From: CAYJAD01 sp964369995
GTDB taxonomy: Bacteria; Desulfobacterota; Desulfovibrionia; Desulfovibrionales; Desulfovibrionaceae
Assembly: GCA_964369995.1 (NCBI GenBank)
Contig: CAYJHH010000038.1
Location: 1 to 21,756 of the forward strand
Reading direction: 5' to 3'
Length of the DNA stretch: 21,756 nucleotides
A program made the position numbers and the translations under genes. The notes below the pieces were generated by a model. The model had not been told where the DNA came from. It made no database searches and saw nothing but the letters and a program-made list of their open reading frames with translations. This document shows, piece after piece, positions 7,739 through 15,253 of this stretch; within the stretch, counting starts at the first letter, position 1, and every line of letters begins with the position of its first letter.

Positions 7739-9805
7739 TTAGAATTGCACAGGGACATTTTGTTGTATGTGGGTTTGTTCCCACGCACGCACATTTTCCG
7801 GAGCGGCTTTACGCAAGACTTGTAATAGTCTAATGAGCTCGGCCACACTCCACGCTTGGGCTATGCAACCGTTGGGAATATGCGGAGGATCTGCTGAGAA
7901 AATTTCGGAAACGGAACCCACTCCTGCTTCTGTCAAATGCGTCGTAAGTAATGGGGTTAGGGTGTCTAAAAGTTCGCGCACAGCACTGGACGTATCCCAA
8001 GCGCCGCGCATGAGGGCGTCGGTATAAATACCAAGTAACCATGGCCAAACAATACCTTGGTGATAGGCGCCGTCGCGTTCTTCCGGTGAGCCTTCATAGG
8101 CAGAGTGGTAGCGATAGTCACTGGGAGCCAAAGTGCGCAGACCATAAGGCGTGAGCAGGGTATTGCGGCAGGTTTCCACCACATCTCCCCAATACTCTTC
8201 GTCCAAAATGGCATGGGGTAAACCTACGGCAAAGAGCTGATTGGGACGCAAGCTAGCATCTACACCTTCAGGGCGCCAGCAATCTGCCAAGTAGCCACTG
8301 TGCTTTTGTTCCACCCAAAAACGTTCCTTAAAGGTAAGGCGCATTTTATCTAAAGCGCGTTGATGGCACAGCGCATGGGGCATTTTTTCCCCGTACGTTT
8401 TCGCCACCACTCGGGCAAAGGCCAAGGCATTATACCAAAGAGCATTGATTTCCACAGGGCAGCCATGGCGCGGAGTGACGGCTTTGCCGTGTACATTGGC
8501 ATCCATCCAAGTGAGCTGTGTGTCTTCGGTACCCACATGTAAAAAACCTTCTTCATCACAATGCACATGCTCTAAGGCGCCGCTGGCATAATTTTCAATG
8601 ATTTTTTTGATGAAAGGCCAGCAATGGCTACGAAAACGCTTGGAGCCTTTAGGCTCGCACGCATAGGCCGTTTGTGCAGCCCACACATACCACAAGGAAG
8701 CATCAATACAATTGTAGGCATGGTTGCCATCGGCGGAAAACATATTGGGAATGCGCCCATGGTCAGATTCACGGGCTAAACTTTCAAGTACGCTTAGGCC
8801 TTCTTCATACAATCCATTGGCAAAGGTGAGGCCGGATAAAGCGATGCATGTATCACGTCCCCAGGCTTCAAACCACGGATACCCAGCCACCACAGTGTCG
8901 TTACCGGCAGGTTGGCGCACTAAAAATTGTTGAGCTACACTTTCCAAATGGTTTTCAAGGAAGGTTTTTTGGGTATCTTGTTGCTCACGGCGTGCTACTT
9001 CTGCTTCCCAAAGAGCTTCTAGGGGGCCGAGTTTTTCAAGTACATCTTCGGTGGCGGCAGAAACAATGACTGATTGACCAAGGTTTAGCTCCACATCCAT
9101 AACACCGGGCTGGAAGAGATCTTCATGATTGGCAAAGCCGCGTTCAGCTTCCACCATATATTCCACATTCTTATACCAATCGGGCGAAGGGTGGAAAATA
9201 AGTGGCGAGTTTGTTTGCATGAAAAGCGGCGGCAAGGTGTTGTAGGGTCTTATGCTAAAACCGTTTTGCGCCGGCCATGTTTTAACCTGAAAATCAATAT
9301 TTGAGGCACTTAAAGCATGCATATTGCGATAGGCCAAAAGGGGTTTAAGGCGCAGGCATGCGGTGCCTGGGAGGGCGGCGCAACCATCGGTACCATCGCT
9401 GCATTGTAAGCTGTAACGAATTAAGGTCACATTGTGCTTATGCAGCATCATAACTTGCCTAATGAAATGCACATCCCCGTAACGGTATACAAAGGTAGGT
9501 ACCATGCCAAGGCTTACTTCATGGAGGTATTCATGGCCGCGAGGGTAGTACACATCTGGGTGTTTGCGGCAAGAAAAAGAAGCTTCCTTGTCATTGACAA
9601 TGATGGACTCTTCAAGGGTGGAGAGCAAGACAAAGCGCCCGGGAGGGCTTGCCTCTTGCACTGCTAAAAGGCCGTGATATTTTCTGGTATTGCAGCATAC
9701 AAGAGAACTGGAAGCATAACCGCCTAAACCGTTTGTCTCAAGCCATTCTTTGCGTAAAGATTTACGCAGATTTTGGCAGGCAGTCTTATTGAACACAAAT
9801 TGCAT
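7739..9805 (-). CDS. Glycogen debranching enzyme (GDE, amylo-alpha-1,6-glucosidase type)
   Basis: The 688-residue cytoplasmic protein has the two-part layout of the bacterial and archaeal GDE family (GH133 type). An N-terminal beta-rich domain with EWLETNGLGGYASS (residues 19-32) and NTRKYHGLL is followed by an alpha-toroid catalytic domain from about residue 290. Conserved blocks include GYPWFEAWGRDT with Asp318, WMDA with Asp435, PVEINALWYNA and a C-terminal GCIAQAWSVAE. By family knowledge it removes alpha-1,6 branches, giving linear chains to the phosphorylase half of the fusion protein. It is the first gene of the minus-strand glycogen group. The ATG at 9805 is preceded by aaaggga about 8 bases upstream. 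No clear sigma-70 promoter was found in the upstream region. Confidence 0.92.
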   Translation of the reverse strand: MQFVFNKTACQNLRKSLRKEWLETNGLGGYASSSLVCCNTRKYHGLLAVQEASPPGRFVLLSTLEESIIVNDKEASFSCRKHPDVYYPRGHEYLHEVSLGMVPTFVYRYGDVHFIRQVMMLHKHNVTLIRYSLQCSDGTDGCAALPGTACLRLKPLLAYRNMHALSASNIDFQVKTWPAQNGFSIRPYNTLPPLFMQTNSPLIFHPSPDWYKNVEYMVEAERGFANHEDLFQPGVMDVELNLGQSVIVSAATEDVLEKLGPLEALWEAEVARREQQDTQKTFLENHLESVAQQFLVRQPAGNDTVVAGYPWFEAWGRDTCIALSGLTFANGLYEEGLSVLESLARESDHGRIPNMFSADGNHAYNCIDASLWYVWAAQTAYACEPKGSKRFRSHCWPFIKKIIENYASGALEHVHCDEEGFLHVGTEDTQLTWMDANVHGKAVTPRHGCPVEINALWYNALAFARVVAKTYGEKMPHALCHQRALDKMRLTFKERFWVEQKHSGYLADCWRPEGVDASLRPNQLFAVGLPHAILDEEYWGDVVETCRNTLLTPYGLRTLAPSDYRYHSAYEGSPEERDGAYHQGIVWPWLLGIYTDALMRGAWDTSSAVRELLDTLTPLLTTHLTEAGVGSVSEIFSADPPHIPNGCIAQAWSVAELIRLLQVLRKAAPENVRAWEQTHIQQNVPVQF

Positions 9806-10132
9806 AATTTAATCCCTTTAATCCTATTGCAAATATAAAAAAGCAAAGTCTGAGTGCGTTAAAATGCATCTGGGAATAAGGCAACACATATAAAAATATG
9901 ATGTTTTGTGAACTGACGCTAAAGCAGAGAAAAGTCTAACAGGCCTAAAGAAAAAATGCAAGGTACTGTCATAAGCAAGGGGCAAGTTTACAAAAATGTA
10001 ACAATGGGTAAATTCGCCTTTATGGTAGATTTTTATCCTTAGAAAAGCCTCAAAATGTATCATTTATGCCTGTATTTTTCCCCTTTTTTTAAAAAAATAA
10101 GGTTTTTTGAGGAAAATTTTTTTTGTAAGGTA

Positions 10133-10159
10133 TTGTATACAGAGACTTTGTATACAATG
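10133..10159 (+). promoter_or_regulatory. Paired TTGTATACAA-type operator
   Basis: attgtataca (10133-10142) and tgtatacaat (10150-10159) form a perfect 10-bp inverted repeat with a 7-base spacer. Each arm is in turn part of the 10-bp palindrome TTGTATACAA (exact at 10149-10158, one mismatch at 10134-10143), so two dimer sites can be drawn 15 bases apart. Sites built on TTGTATACA are typical of FCD-subgroup GntR regulators; I recall the MatR malonate regulator having such a core. The second site overlaps the position where a -35 box should lie for the TATAAT at 10179. The regulator itself is not in the window. Confidence 0.5.
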
Positions 10160-10178
10160 AACTATTTTTCACAAGTTT

Positions 10179-10184
10179 ATAATA
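10179..10184 (+). promoter_or_regulatory. Perfect -10 box for the Nramp-like gene
   Basis: TATAAT lies about 100 bases upstream of the ATG at 10285. The hexamer at the expected -35 distance (10156-10161, caatga) is a poor match and falls in the palindromic operator. A regulator-dependent promoter is therefore plausible, either activated or repressed from that site. The predicted leader is about 90 bases long. Confidence 0.45.
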
Positions 10185-10284
10185 TAAAAATAGAACTTGC
10201 CAATTAAAGTGAATGTGATAGAGTTCATGATTGAGAAAAAATAATTTTGAGATTTTTTCTGTATTTCTTAGGAGGAAAAGTAAT

Positions 10285-11505
10285 ATGGCAAGTGATGGAA
10301 AAGAAGCAAAAAGAATACAAAATAGTGGCAACACGTTAAGCATTCTTATGGGCGCCACCTTTTTGATGGCAACTTCTGCCATTGGACCTGGATTTTTAAC
10401 GCAAACTGCACTTTTCACTGAAAAATTATTGGCAGCTTTTGGCTTTGCCATTTTAATTTCAGTAGTTATTGATATTATCATTCAAACGAATATTTGGCGT
10501 ATTTTGGGTGTGACAGGTTTACGCGCTCAAGACCTTGCCAATAAGGTGTTTCCCGGGCTAGGGTTTTTCTTAGCTTTTGTTATCTGTTTTGGAGGGCTTT
10601 CCTTCAATATTGGTAATATTGGTGGCGCAGCTTTGGGACTGGATGTTTTATTTGAAATGCCCCATGCTTATGGTGCCATAATCAGTGCTGTTATTGCCAT
10701 TGCATTGTTTTTAAATAAAGAATTTGGGCCTGCCATTGATAAATTTGTAAAGGTGCTAGGCATATTAATGATAGCTCTTGTGCTTATTATTGTGGTAAAA
10801 ACAGCCCCTCCCATTGGTCTTGCTTTAAAAGAAACTGTTGCTCCGTCTGAGATAGATTGGTTCACCATTTTAACCCTTGTGGGCGGCACTGTGGGCGGCT
10901 ATTTAAGCTTTACTGGTGTGCATCGCATTATTGATGGTGGCATTGTGGGGCCGGAAAACATCAAACGTATTACCATGGGCTCCATCAGCGCCATTGTGAC
11001 CACGGGTATCATGCGCTATTTGATGTTCTTGGCCATTTTGGGTGTTGTTATCGGCGGCGCTTCGCTAGATCCTAGCAACCCTGCTGCGGCTGCCTTCCGT
11101 TTAGGTGCCGGTGAGCTTGGTTATAAATTCTTTGGTATTGTGCTTTGGGCTGCAGCGGTAACGTCTGTGGTGGGCTGTTCGTATACCTCGGTGTCCTTTT
11201 TGCGTACTCTTTCTCCATTTGTGGAAAATAACTATCGTTATTGGATTATTGGTTTTATCCTTTTATCCACCACAGTTTTTGTTACCATTGGGCGTCCTGC
11301 ACAAATTTTAGTGGTTGCCGGTTCTTTAAATGGTATGATTTTACCCCTGTCTCTTGCCAGTGTGCTTTTAGCAAGCCATCGCAAGACCATTGTGGGTGAT
11401 TATAAGCATCCCATGTGGATGACAGTGCTTGGCTATCTTATGGTTATCTTTACCACTTGGATGAGCTATAAGGCTCTTGGTGGTTTGATGAAGCTTTTAG
11501 GATAA
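10285..11505 (+). CDS. Divergent Nramp-family membrane transporter
   Basis: The 406-residue integral membrane protein has about 11 hydrophobic segments and the overall Nramp (SLC11) layout, including GPGF at residues 34-37 in the first helix and FNIGNIGGAALGL at 107-119. The helix-1 motif DPGN, which coordinates metal in true Mn/Fe transporters, is absent: the residues after GPGF read LTQTALFTEK. The helix-6 MPH motif is also missing; the corresponding stretch is GGTVGGYLSFTGVHR (200-214). It probably moves something other than Mn or Fe. Related divergent Nramp proteins such as Bacillus subtilis YcsG sit in operons for organic-acid or 5-oxoproline use, so an organic substrate is possible. The start was set at the ATG at 10285 because aggagg (10270-10275) lies 9 bases upstream; a TTG further upstream (10231) has no such site. 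It has its own terminator at 11527-11561. Confidence 0.8.
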   Translation: MASDGKEAKRIQNSGNTLSILMGATFLMATSAIGPGFLTQTALFTEKLLAAFGFAILISVVIDIIIQTNIWRILGVTGLRAQDLANKVFPGLGFFLAFVICFGGLSFNIGNIGGAALGLDVLFEMPHAYGAIISAVIAIALFLNKEFGPAIDKFVKVLGILMIALVLIIVVKTAPPIGLALKETVAPSEIDWFTILTLVGGTVGGYLSFTGVHRIIDGGIVGPENIKRITMGSISAIVTTGIMRYLMFLAILGVVIGGASLDPSNPAAAAFRLGAGELGYKFFGIVLWAAAVTSVVGCSYTSVSFLRTLSPFVENNYRYWIIGFILLSTTVFVTIGRPAQILVVAGSLNGMILPLSLASVLLASHRKTIVGDYKHPMWMTVLGYLMVIFTTWMSYKALGGLMKLLG

Positions 11506-11526
11506 TATATACAGGTTTATAAGATC

Positions 11527-11561
11527 AAACCCGTTTTGCTCGCAAGCTAAACGGGTTTTTT
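11527..11561 (+). terminator. Intrinsic terminator after the Nramp-like gene
   Basis: aaacccgttt (11527-11536) pairs with aaacgggttt (11549-11558) around a loop with a small inner gct/agc stem, and the right arm runs directly into a tract of six T. It is a classical rho-independent terminator 21 bases after the stop codon. It implies that the following decarboxylase genes need their own promoter or read-through. Confidence 0.88.
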
Positions 11562-11600
11562 CACATATGCTGTGGTTTAATTTGCTGATAAAAGAGAGTA

Positions 11601-11621
11601 CTTGATGCTAATAGCATCAAG
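11601..11621 (+). promoter_or_regulatory. 9-bp perfect palindrome abutting the oadG ribosome site
   Basis: cttgatgct (11601-11609) and agcatcaag (11613-11621) form a perfect inverted repeat with a 3-base centre, two bases before aaggag (11624-11629), the ribosome-binding site of the ATG at 11636. As DNA it could be an operator; as RNA it would be a stable hairpin at the edge of the ribosome site. No clear -35 and -10 pair was found between the terminator and this element. Confidence 0.4.
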
Positions 11622-11635
11622 GCAAGGAGCCATAC

Positions 11636-11908
11636 ATGAGTGTATTGGAACAAGGTTTTATTGTCATGATTTTGGGTATGAGCATTGTTTTTTTGCTCTT
11701 ACTATTATTGGTACTGGCGGTGACATTGCAGGCCAAGGCCGTGGCTTATGCCAATACATTTTGGCCGGAGCCACAAGCTGCCGGAGTGCAAAAAGCACTT
11801 GCTTGTAAAAAAGAAGATACTTCCAGCACCTTGGAAGAAGATGAAAAAATAGCTATAATTATTGCCTTAGCCATGCATGCCAAAAAGCAAGCCATGCTAA
11901 AAGCATAA
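11636..11908 (+). CDS. oadG: OadG-like gamma subunit of sodium-pump decarboxylase
   Basis: The 90-residue protein has one strongly hydrophobic segment near the N-terminus (GFIVMILGMSIVFLLLLLLV, residues 7-26), the signature of the OadG family. A short charged linker follows, then a C-terminal EDEKIAIIIALAMHA block typical of the family's tail. By family knowledge it anchors and assembles the decarboxylase complex at the inner membrane; in oxaloacetate decarboxylase the tail binds the alpha subunit. The start is fixed by aaggag 6 bases upstream. It is followed after 25 bases by the biotin-carrier gene. Confidence 0.85.
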   Translation: MSVLEQGFIVMILGMSIVFLLLLLLVLAVTLQAKAVAYANTFWPEPQAAGVQKALACKKEDTSSTLEEDEKIAIIIALAMHAKKQAMLKA

Positions 11909-11933
11909 GAAGAAGAGAGAAAAGGATAAGAGC

Positions 11934-12284
11934 ATGGCACAAAGCAGCCTTGAAAGTGTGTATAAAGTTACCGTGAATGGTAAAAGTTTTATGGTTACTA
12001 TTGATGATGATAATGCAATAGATGTCAAGAGTATAGATAGCTCTGGTGCGCCTGCCGAAGCAGTTGCAAAGGCTACGCCTGTATGCGCCCCCTTACCGGC
12101 CACCGTTGTGCAAATTTTAGTGCAACAAGGGCAACAAGTGCAAGAAGGCGACACCCTCATGGTGGTAAGCGTCATGAAGATGGAATCACATATAGTGGCG
12201 CCAGTGACGGGTACGGTACAAAGCATTGCGGTACAATTGCAAGACCAAGTGGATGTAGATCAAGTGCTATTGACCTTAGCTTAA
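11934..12284 (+). CDS. Biotin carboxyl carrier protein of a decarboxylase complex
   Basis: The 116-residue soluble protein ends in a biotinyl/lipoyl domain (about residues 48-116). The biotin-attachment motif is VMKME with Lys82 as the expected biotinylation site, placed about 35 residues from the C-terminus as in other carriers. Residues 1-35 resemble the short N-terminal extension of methylmalonyl-CoA and oxaloacetate decarboxylase carriers. The family usually shows EAMKM; here SVMKM is used. By role it swings carboxybiotin between the carboxyltransferase and the membrane beta subunit. The gene has an aagga ribosome site and is followed 37 bases later by the oadB-like gene. Confidence 0.9.
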   Translation: MAQSSLESVYKVTVNGKSFMVTIDDDNAIDVKSIDSSGAPAEAVAKATPVCAPLPATVVQILVQQGQQVQEGDTLMVVSVMKMESHIVAPVTGTVQSIAVQLQDQVDVDQVLLTLA

Positions 12285-12321
12285 GCTTCACGTCTTGACC
12301 TTTTTTGATACGAGAGAAAAT

Positions 12322-13524
12322 ATGACCCCTGTTCCCAGCGAAAATACATGGATAGATAATTTATTGAGCAGCTTAGATGCCCTTGTGGCTTCTACGGGTT
12401 TTGCCAATATGATACAACCTGCCGCAGAAAACCTCAGCGGTATGGAGCAAGTGTTTCATATGTTTGGTACGCCCATTATGCTTATAGTGTGCCTTTTTTT
12501 ATTGTGGTTAGGTATAAAAAAACAATTTGAGCCCCTTTTGCTTGTACCCATAGCTTTTGGGGGTTTTTTAGCTAATATTCCTGTGGCTAATATGGCAGGG
12601 CCTGACGGATTTTTATATTTAATTTATACCATGGGCATTAGCACAGGACTTTTTCCTTTATGCATATTCATGGGCATAGGCGCCATGACAGATTTTGGGC
12701 CGCTTATTGCCAATCCTAAAACAGCGCTTTTGGGCGCGGCGGCGCAATTTGGAATTTTTGGTACGCTTATTTTAGCTTTGGGCTTAGGTTTTTCCTTACC
12801 AGAAGCGGCCTCCATTGGCATCATTGGCGGCGCCGATGGGCCTACGTCTATCTTTGTTTCCACAAGGCTTGCGCCGGACTTGCTGGGCGCCATTACTGTG
12901 GCGGCGTATTCGTATATGGCGCTGGTGCCGGTTATTCAACCGCCCATCATGCGTTTGCTAACAAGCAAGGCAGAGCGGCAAATTGTTATGGGGCAATTGC
13001 GCCCTGTAAGTAAAAGGGAAAAAATACTTTTCCCCTTATTGGTACTCTGTATTTGTGCCTTACTTTTACCCGATGCTTGCCCTTTGGTAGGCGCCTTGAC
13101 CTTTGGTAATTTAGCCAAAGAATCCGGTGTGGTGAATAGAATTTCTGATTGTTTGCAAAATGAGTTTATTAATATTGTGACCATTCTTTTAGGTTTGGCT
13201 GTGGGCTCAAAATTACAAGCGTCGCAATTTTTAACCATGCAAACCTTGTATATTCTCTTTTTAGGGCTTTTGGCTTTTTCCTTTGCCACAGCGGTGGGAG
13301 TGCTTTTTGGTAAACTTATGAGTCGTTGTTCTGCAACGCCCATTAATCCGCTCATTGGCGCCGCCGGTGTTTCTGCGGTACCCATGGCTGCGCGTGTGGT
13401 GAATAAAGTGGGCTTAGAAGAAAATGCACAAAACTTTTTGCTTATGCATGCCATGGGACCCAATGTGGCCGGAGTTCTTGGTTCTGCTGTGGCGGCAGGA
13501 GTGCTTTTGGCGCTGTGTAAATAG
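12322..13524 (+). CDS. oadB: OadB-like sodium-translocating decarboxylase beta subunit
   Basis: The 400-residue polytopic inner-membrane protein couples decarboxylation of carboxybiotin to sodium export. The signature GGADGPTSIF lies at residues 169-178. The residues known as functional in Klebsiella OadB (Asp203, Tyr229, Asn373, Gly377, Ser382, Arg389) have exact counterparts with identical spacing here: Asp172, Tyr198, Asn342, Gly346, Ser351 and Arg358. The pump site therefore appears intact. The substrate class (oxaloacetate, methylmalonyl-CoA, glutaconyl-CoA or malonate) is set by the alpha subunit, which is not in this window. The ATG at 12322 was preferred over a TTG at 12295 because of a gagag sequence just upstream and the normal family length. 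Confidence 0.92.
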   Translation: MTPVPSENTWIDNLLSSLDALVASTGFANMIQPAAENLSGMEQVFHMFGTPIMLIVCLFLLWLGIKKQFEPLLLVPIAFGGFLANIPVANMAGPDGFLYLIYTMGISTGLFPLCIFMGIGAMTDFGPLIANPKTALLGAAAQFGIFGTLILALGLGFSLPEAASIGIIGGADGPTSIFVSTRLAPDLLGAITVAAYSYMALVPVIQPPIMRLLTSKAERQIVMGQLRPVSKREKILFPLLVLCICALLLPDACPLVGALTFGNLAKESGVVNRISDCLQNEFINIVTILLGLAVGSKLQASQFLTMQTLYILFLGLLAFSFATAVGVLFGKLMSRCSATPINPLIGAAGVSAVPMAARVVNKVGLEENAQNFLLMHAMGPNVAGVLGSAVAAGVLLALCK

Positions 13525-13555
13525 TCTTGCTTAAGGACTTACCCTAAAAAACTTT

Positions 13556-13598
13556 ATGGGGAAGAGAAAAAGCTTTTTGCGTTTTTTCTCTTCCCCAT
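13556..13598. terminator. Bidirectional terminator between oadB and hlyD-like genes
   Basis: atggggaagagaaaaa (13556-13571) pairs perfectly with 13583-13598 around an 11-base loop. The gene ends converge on it (stops at 13524 and 13649). The stem has A-rich inner ends and is followed by T-rich sequence on the plus strand, and by agttttttag on the minus strand, so it can stop transcription from both sides. Its ggggaagag core recalls the hairpins at 253-304 and 357-404. Confidence 0.8.
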
Positions 13599-13648
13599 TG
13601 TTATTTCTTTCATGAAAAAAGGAATGCCTACAAGTCATAGCCTAGGTG

Positions 13649-15253
13649 CTATTTTTCTCTAAAGGCCCTTTGCTGTGCTTTAAGAAGGGGCTTAAGTAAA
13701 TAGTCCAGAATGGATTTTTTCCCTGTAAGAATATCTACTTCGGCTTGCATGCCGGGAATGATGGGCAGGTCTTGCCCGCCGTGGCTGAGGTGCGCATTTT
13801 GCGTGCGCACTTTTACTTTATAATAGGTATGCCCTTGTTGATCTTGCAAGGTATCGGCGCTGATATTTTCTACTTTGGCCTTCATGCCGCCATACACAGA
13901 AAAGTCATAGGCCGTTATGCGAATGAGCGCTTGTTGCCCTGGATAGAGGAAGGCTATATCTGCCGGATTAAAACGCGCTTCAATGATGAGAGAATCATCC
14001 AGAGGAACGATTTCCATGACGGTGGCACCAGGAGCCACCACACCGCCCACGGTGTTGGCATAAATGGCCTTGATGATGCCGTTCACAGGGGAGCGCATTT
14101 CGGTGCGCTGAACTTTATCATCGCCTGCGGTGATAAGCTCTCGTAAAGAGAGCAGTTGCACTTGTGCTTCATTGAGCTCGCGGCGATACTCTGATTCCAA
14201 TTCTGTTTTGCGCAAGCGCACTTGCTCCGCCGCTTCTTTGGCTGTGGTTTCTGCACGCGGTATGGAGTGCTCCAAGCTAGCAAGTTCTGTTTTAATACTT
14301 TGCAAGCGTTGTTCAATGTCTAAAAATTGTACTTCAGAATAGGCTTTGGCTTTAAGGGCAGGCAGGGCAAGGTCGCGCTGTCTTTGTACTAAGGCCAAAC
14401 CAGTGAGGGACTGGGTTTTCACTTCTTTAAGCTCTGCCACTTCGCGCAAAGCAATGTCGGCACGTAAAGCCAAGACGTCTAGCTCAGAAGCGTTTTTGGC
14501 GCGTGAGGCACGCAGCATATCATTTTGCCGCCTAATGAGCGTGGGCTCTTGCTGCACCTGTGCGCTGTACTGGGGCTCGCCGCCATGAATAAGAGCCTCA
14601 AGGCGCGCAATGGTGGCTTCCCATTCCAAGGAGCGTACTTGAGCTTCGCGAAATTGGCTGTCGGCTGTTTCATTGCCAATGCGCAGTACCACATCGCCTT
14701 TATTGACGGTTTGCCCTTCAAATCCTAAAATTTCCTGAACAATACCGCCTTCAAGGTTTTGAATAAGCTGTACATGCTGTGAGGGTACCACTTGACCGGT
14801 ACCGCGGGCGATTTGATCTATGTCTGCCAGTGCTGCCCAAATAAGTAAAATAATAATGGAGCCGGCACTGAACCATACTAAGCGTATGGAACCGTGGGAA
14901 ACATTTTTTTCACTGGTGTCGGGTACAAAAGAGGAAAAGAGTAGGGCTGTTGCCTTGGCAGAAAAGCGCGCCCACGCAGAAGGTACAGAAGGCGTAGCAG
15001 GCGCAGAAGGTGTAGACGATGCCGCAGTGACGGGGGGCTGATTGTGCATGGAATCAAGGCCGGCTTTGTGAGGCAGGGCAGAAGGGGCATGCGCATTGCG
15101 CGCAGGGGTATCCTGTGCAGTACTTTGTGTAGCGTCTGGCGTGGCGTCTGGCGTGGCGTCTGATATGGCGCCTTGTGTGGTATTTGGCATATCAGCGCCT
15201 TTTCCGTCCAAGTTTTGCTTGGCTGAGAGAGATGGTTTTTGCTTTTGCATCAT
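13649..15253 (-). CDS. HlyD-family type I secretion periplasmic adaptor
   Basis: The 534-residue membrane-fusion protein has a long N-terminal cytoplasmic tail, one membrane helix at about residues 124-144, a lipoyl-like half motif (QNLEGGIVQEI, 165-175), a long coiled-coil hairpin, and a C-terminal beta-barrel region ending in a conserved-looking PGMQAEVDILTGKKSILDYLLKPL-type stretch. It bridges the inner-membrane ABC exporter and the TolC-like channel. The start was taken at the ATG at 15253, whose ATGA overlaps the stop of the ABC gene, implying translational coupling; an upstream TTG is possible but less likely. The first ~115 residues are unusually long and rich in Ala, Pro, Thr and Ser, with a 12-base microrepeat encoding DATP units. 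Confidence 0.92.
   Translation of the reverse strand: MMQKQKPSLSAKQNLDGKGADMPNTTQGAISDATPDATPDATQSTAQDTPARNAHAPSALPHKAGLDSMHNQPPVTAASSTPSAPATPSVPSAWARFSAKATALLFSSFVPDTSEKNVSHGSIRLVWFSAGSIIILLIWAALADIDQIARGTGQVVPSQHVQLIQNLEGGIVQEILGFEGQTVNKGDVVLRIGNETADSQFREAQVRSLEWEATIARLEALIHGGEPQYSAQVQQEPTLIRRQNDMLRASRAKNASELDVLALRADIALREVAELKEVKTQSLTGLALVQRQRDLALPALKAKAYSEVQFLDIEQRLQSIKTELASLEHSIPRAETTAKEAAEQVRLRKTELESEYRRELNEAQVQLLSLRELITAGDDKVQRTEMRSPVNGIIKAIYANTVGGVVAPGATVMEIVPLDDSLIIEARFNPADIAFLYPGQQALIRITAYDFSVYGGMKAKVENISADTLQDQQGHTYYKVKVRTQNAHLSHGGQDLPIIPGMQAEVDILTGKKSILDYLLKPLLKAQQRAFREK
15132..15162 (-). repeat. 12-bp microrepeat inside the HlyD tail
   Basis: The plus-strand heptamer gcgtctg recurs at 15132, 15144 and 15156, an exact 12-base period. 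On the coding strand this gives three tetrapeptide units (SDAT, PDAT, PDAT). Because the period is a multiple of three, copy-number change would lengthen or shorten the cytoplasmic tail without breaking the frame. Confidence 0.75.

Larger units (their letters stand above)
9806..10284. other. Divergent regulatory region between GDE and the Nramp-like gene
   Basis: These 479 AT-rich bases separate two divergent genes and hold no supportable coding sequence. Visible elements are a paired palindromic operator (10133-10159), a perfect TATAAT (10179-10184) reading towards the Nramp-like gene, and homopolymeric A and T runs at about 10081-10125 that would make the DNA curved or flexible. On the minus strand I could not find a convincing promoter for the debranching-enzyme gene, although TATATT-like hexamers are present around 9832 and 9887. 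Confidence 0.6.

Noticed and set aside
10081..10125. Terminator-like run ccttttttttaaaaaaataagg
   Set aside because: It lies between divergent gene starts, and the stem is almost purely A-T, so it is more likely a bent or flexible promoter-region tract.
10231..10284. TTG start extending the Nramp-like protein by 18 residues
   Set aside because: The ATG at 10285 has a strong aggagg site 9 bases upstream that would lie inside the extension, and the added residues are not part of the family.
12295..12321. TTG start extending the OadB-like protein by 9 residues
   Set aside because: The ATG at 12322 is better placed and the remaining protein is of normal family length.
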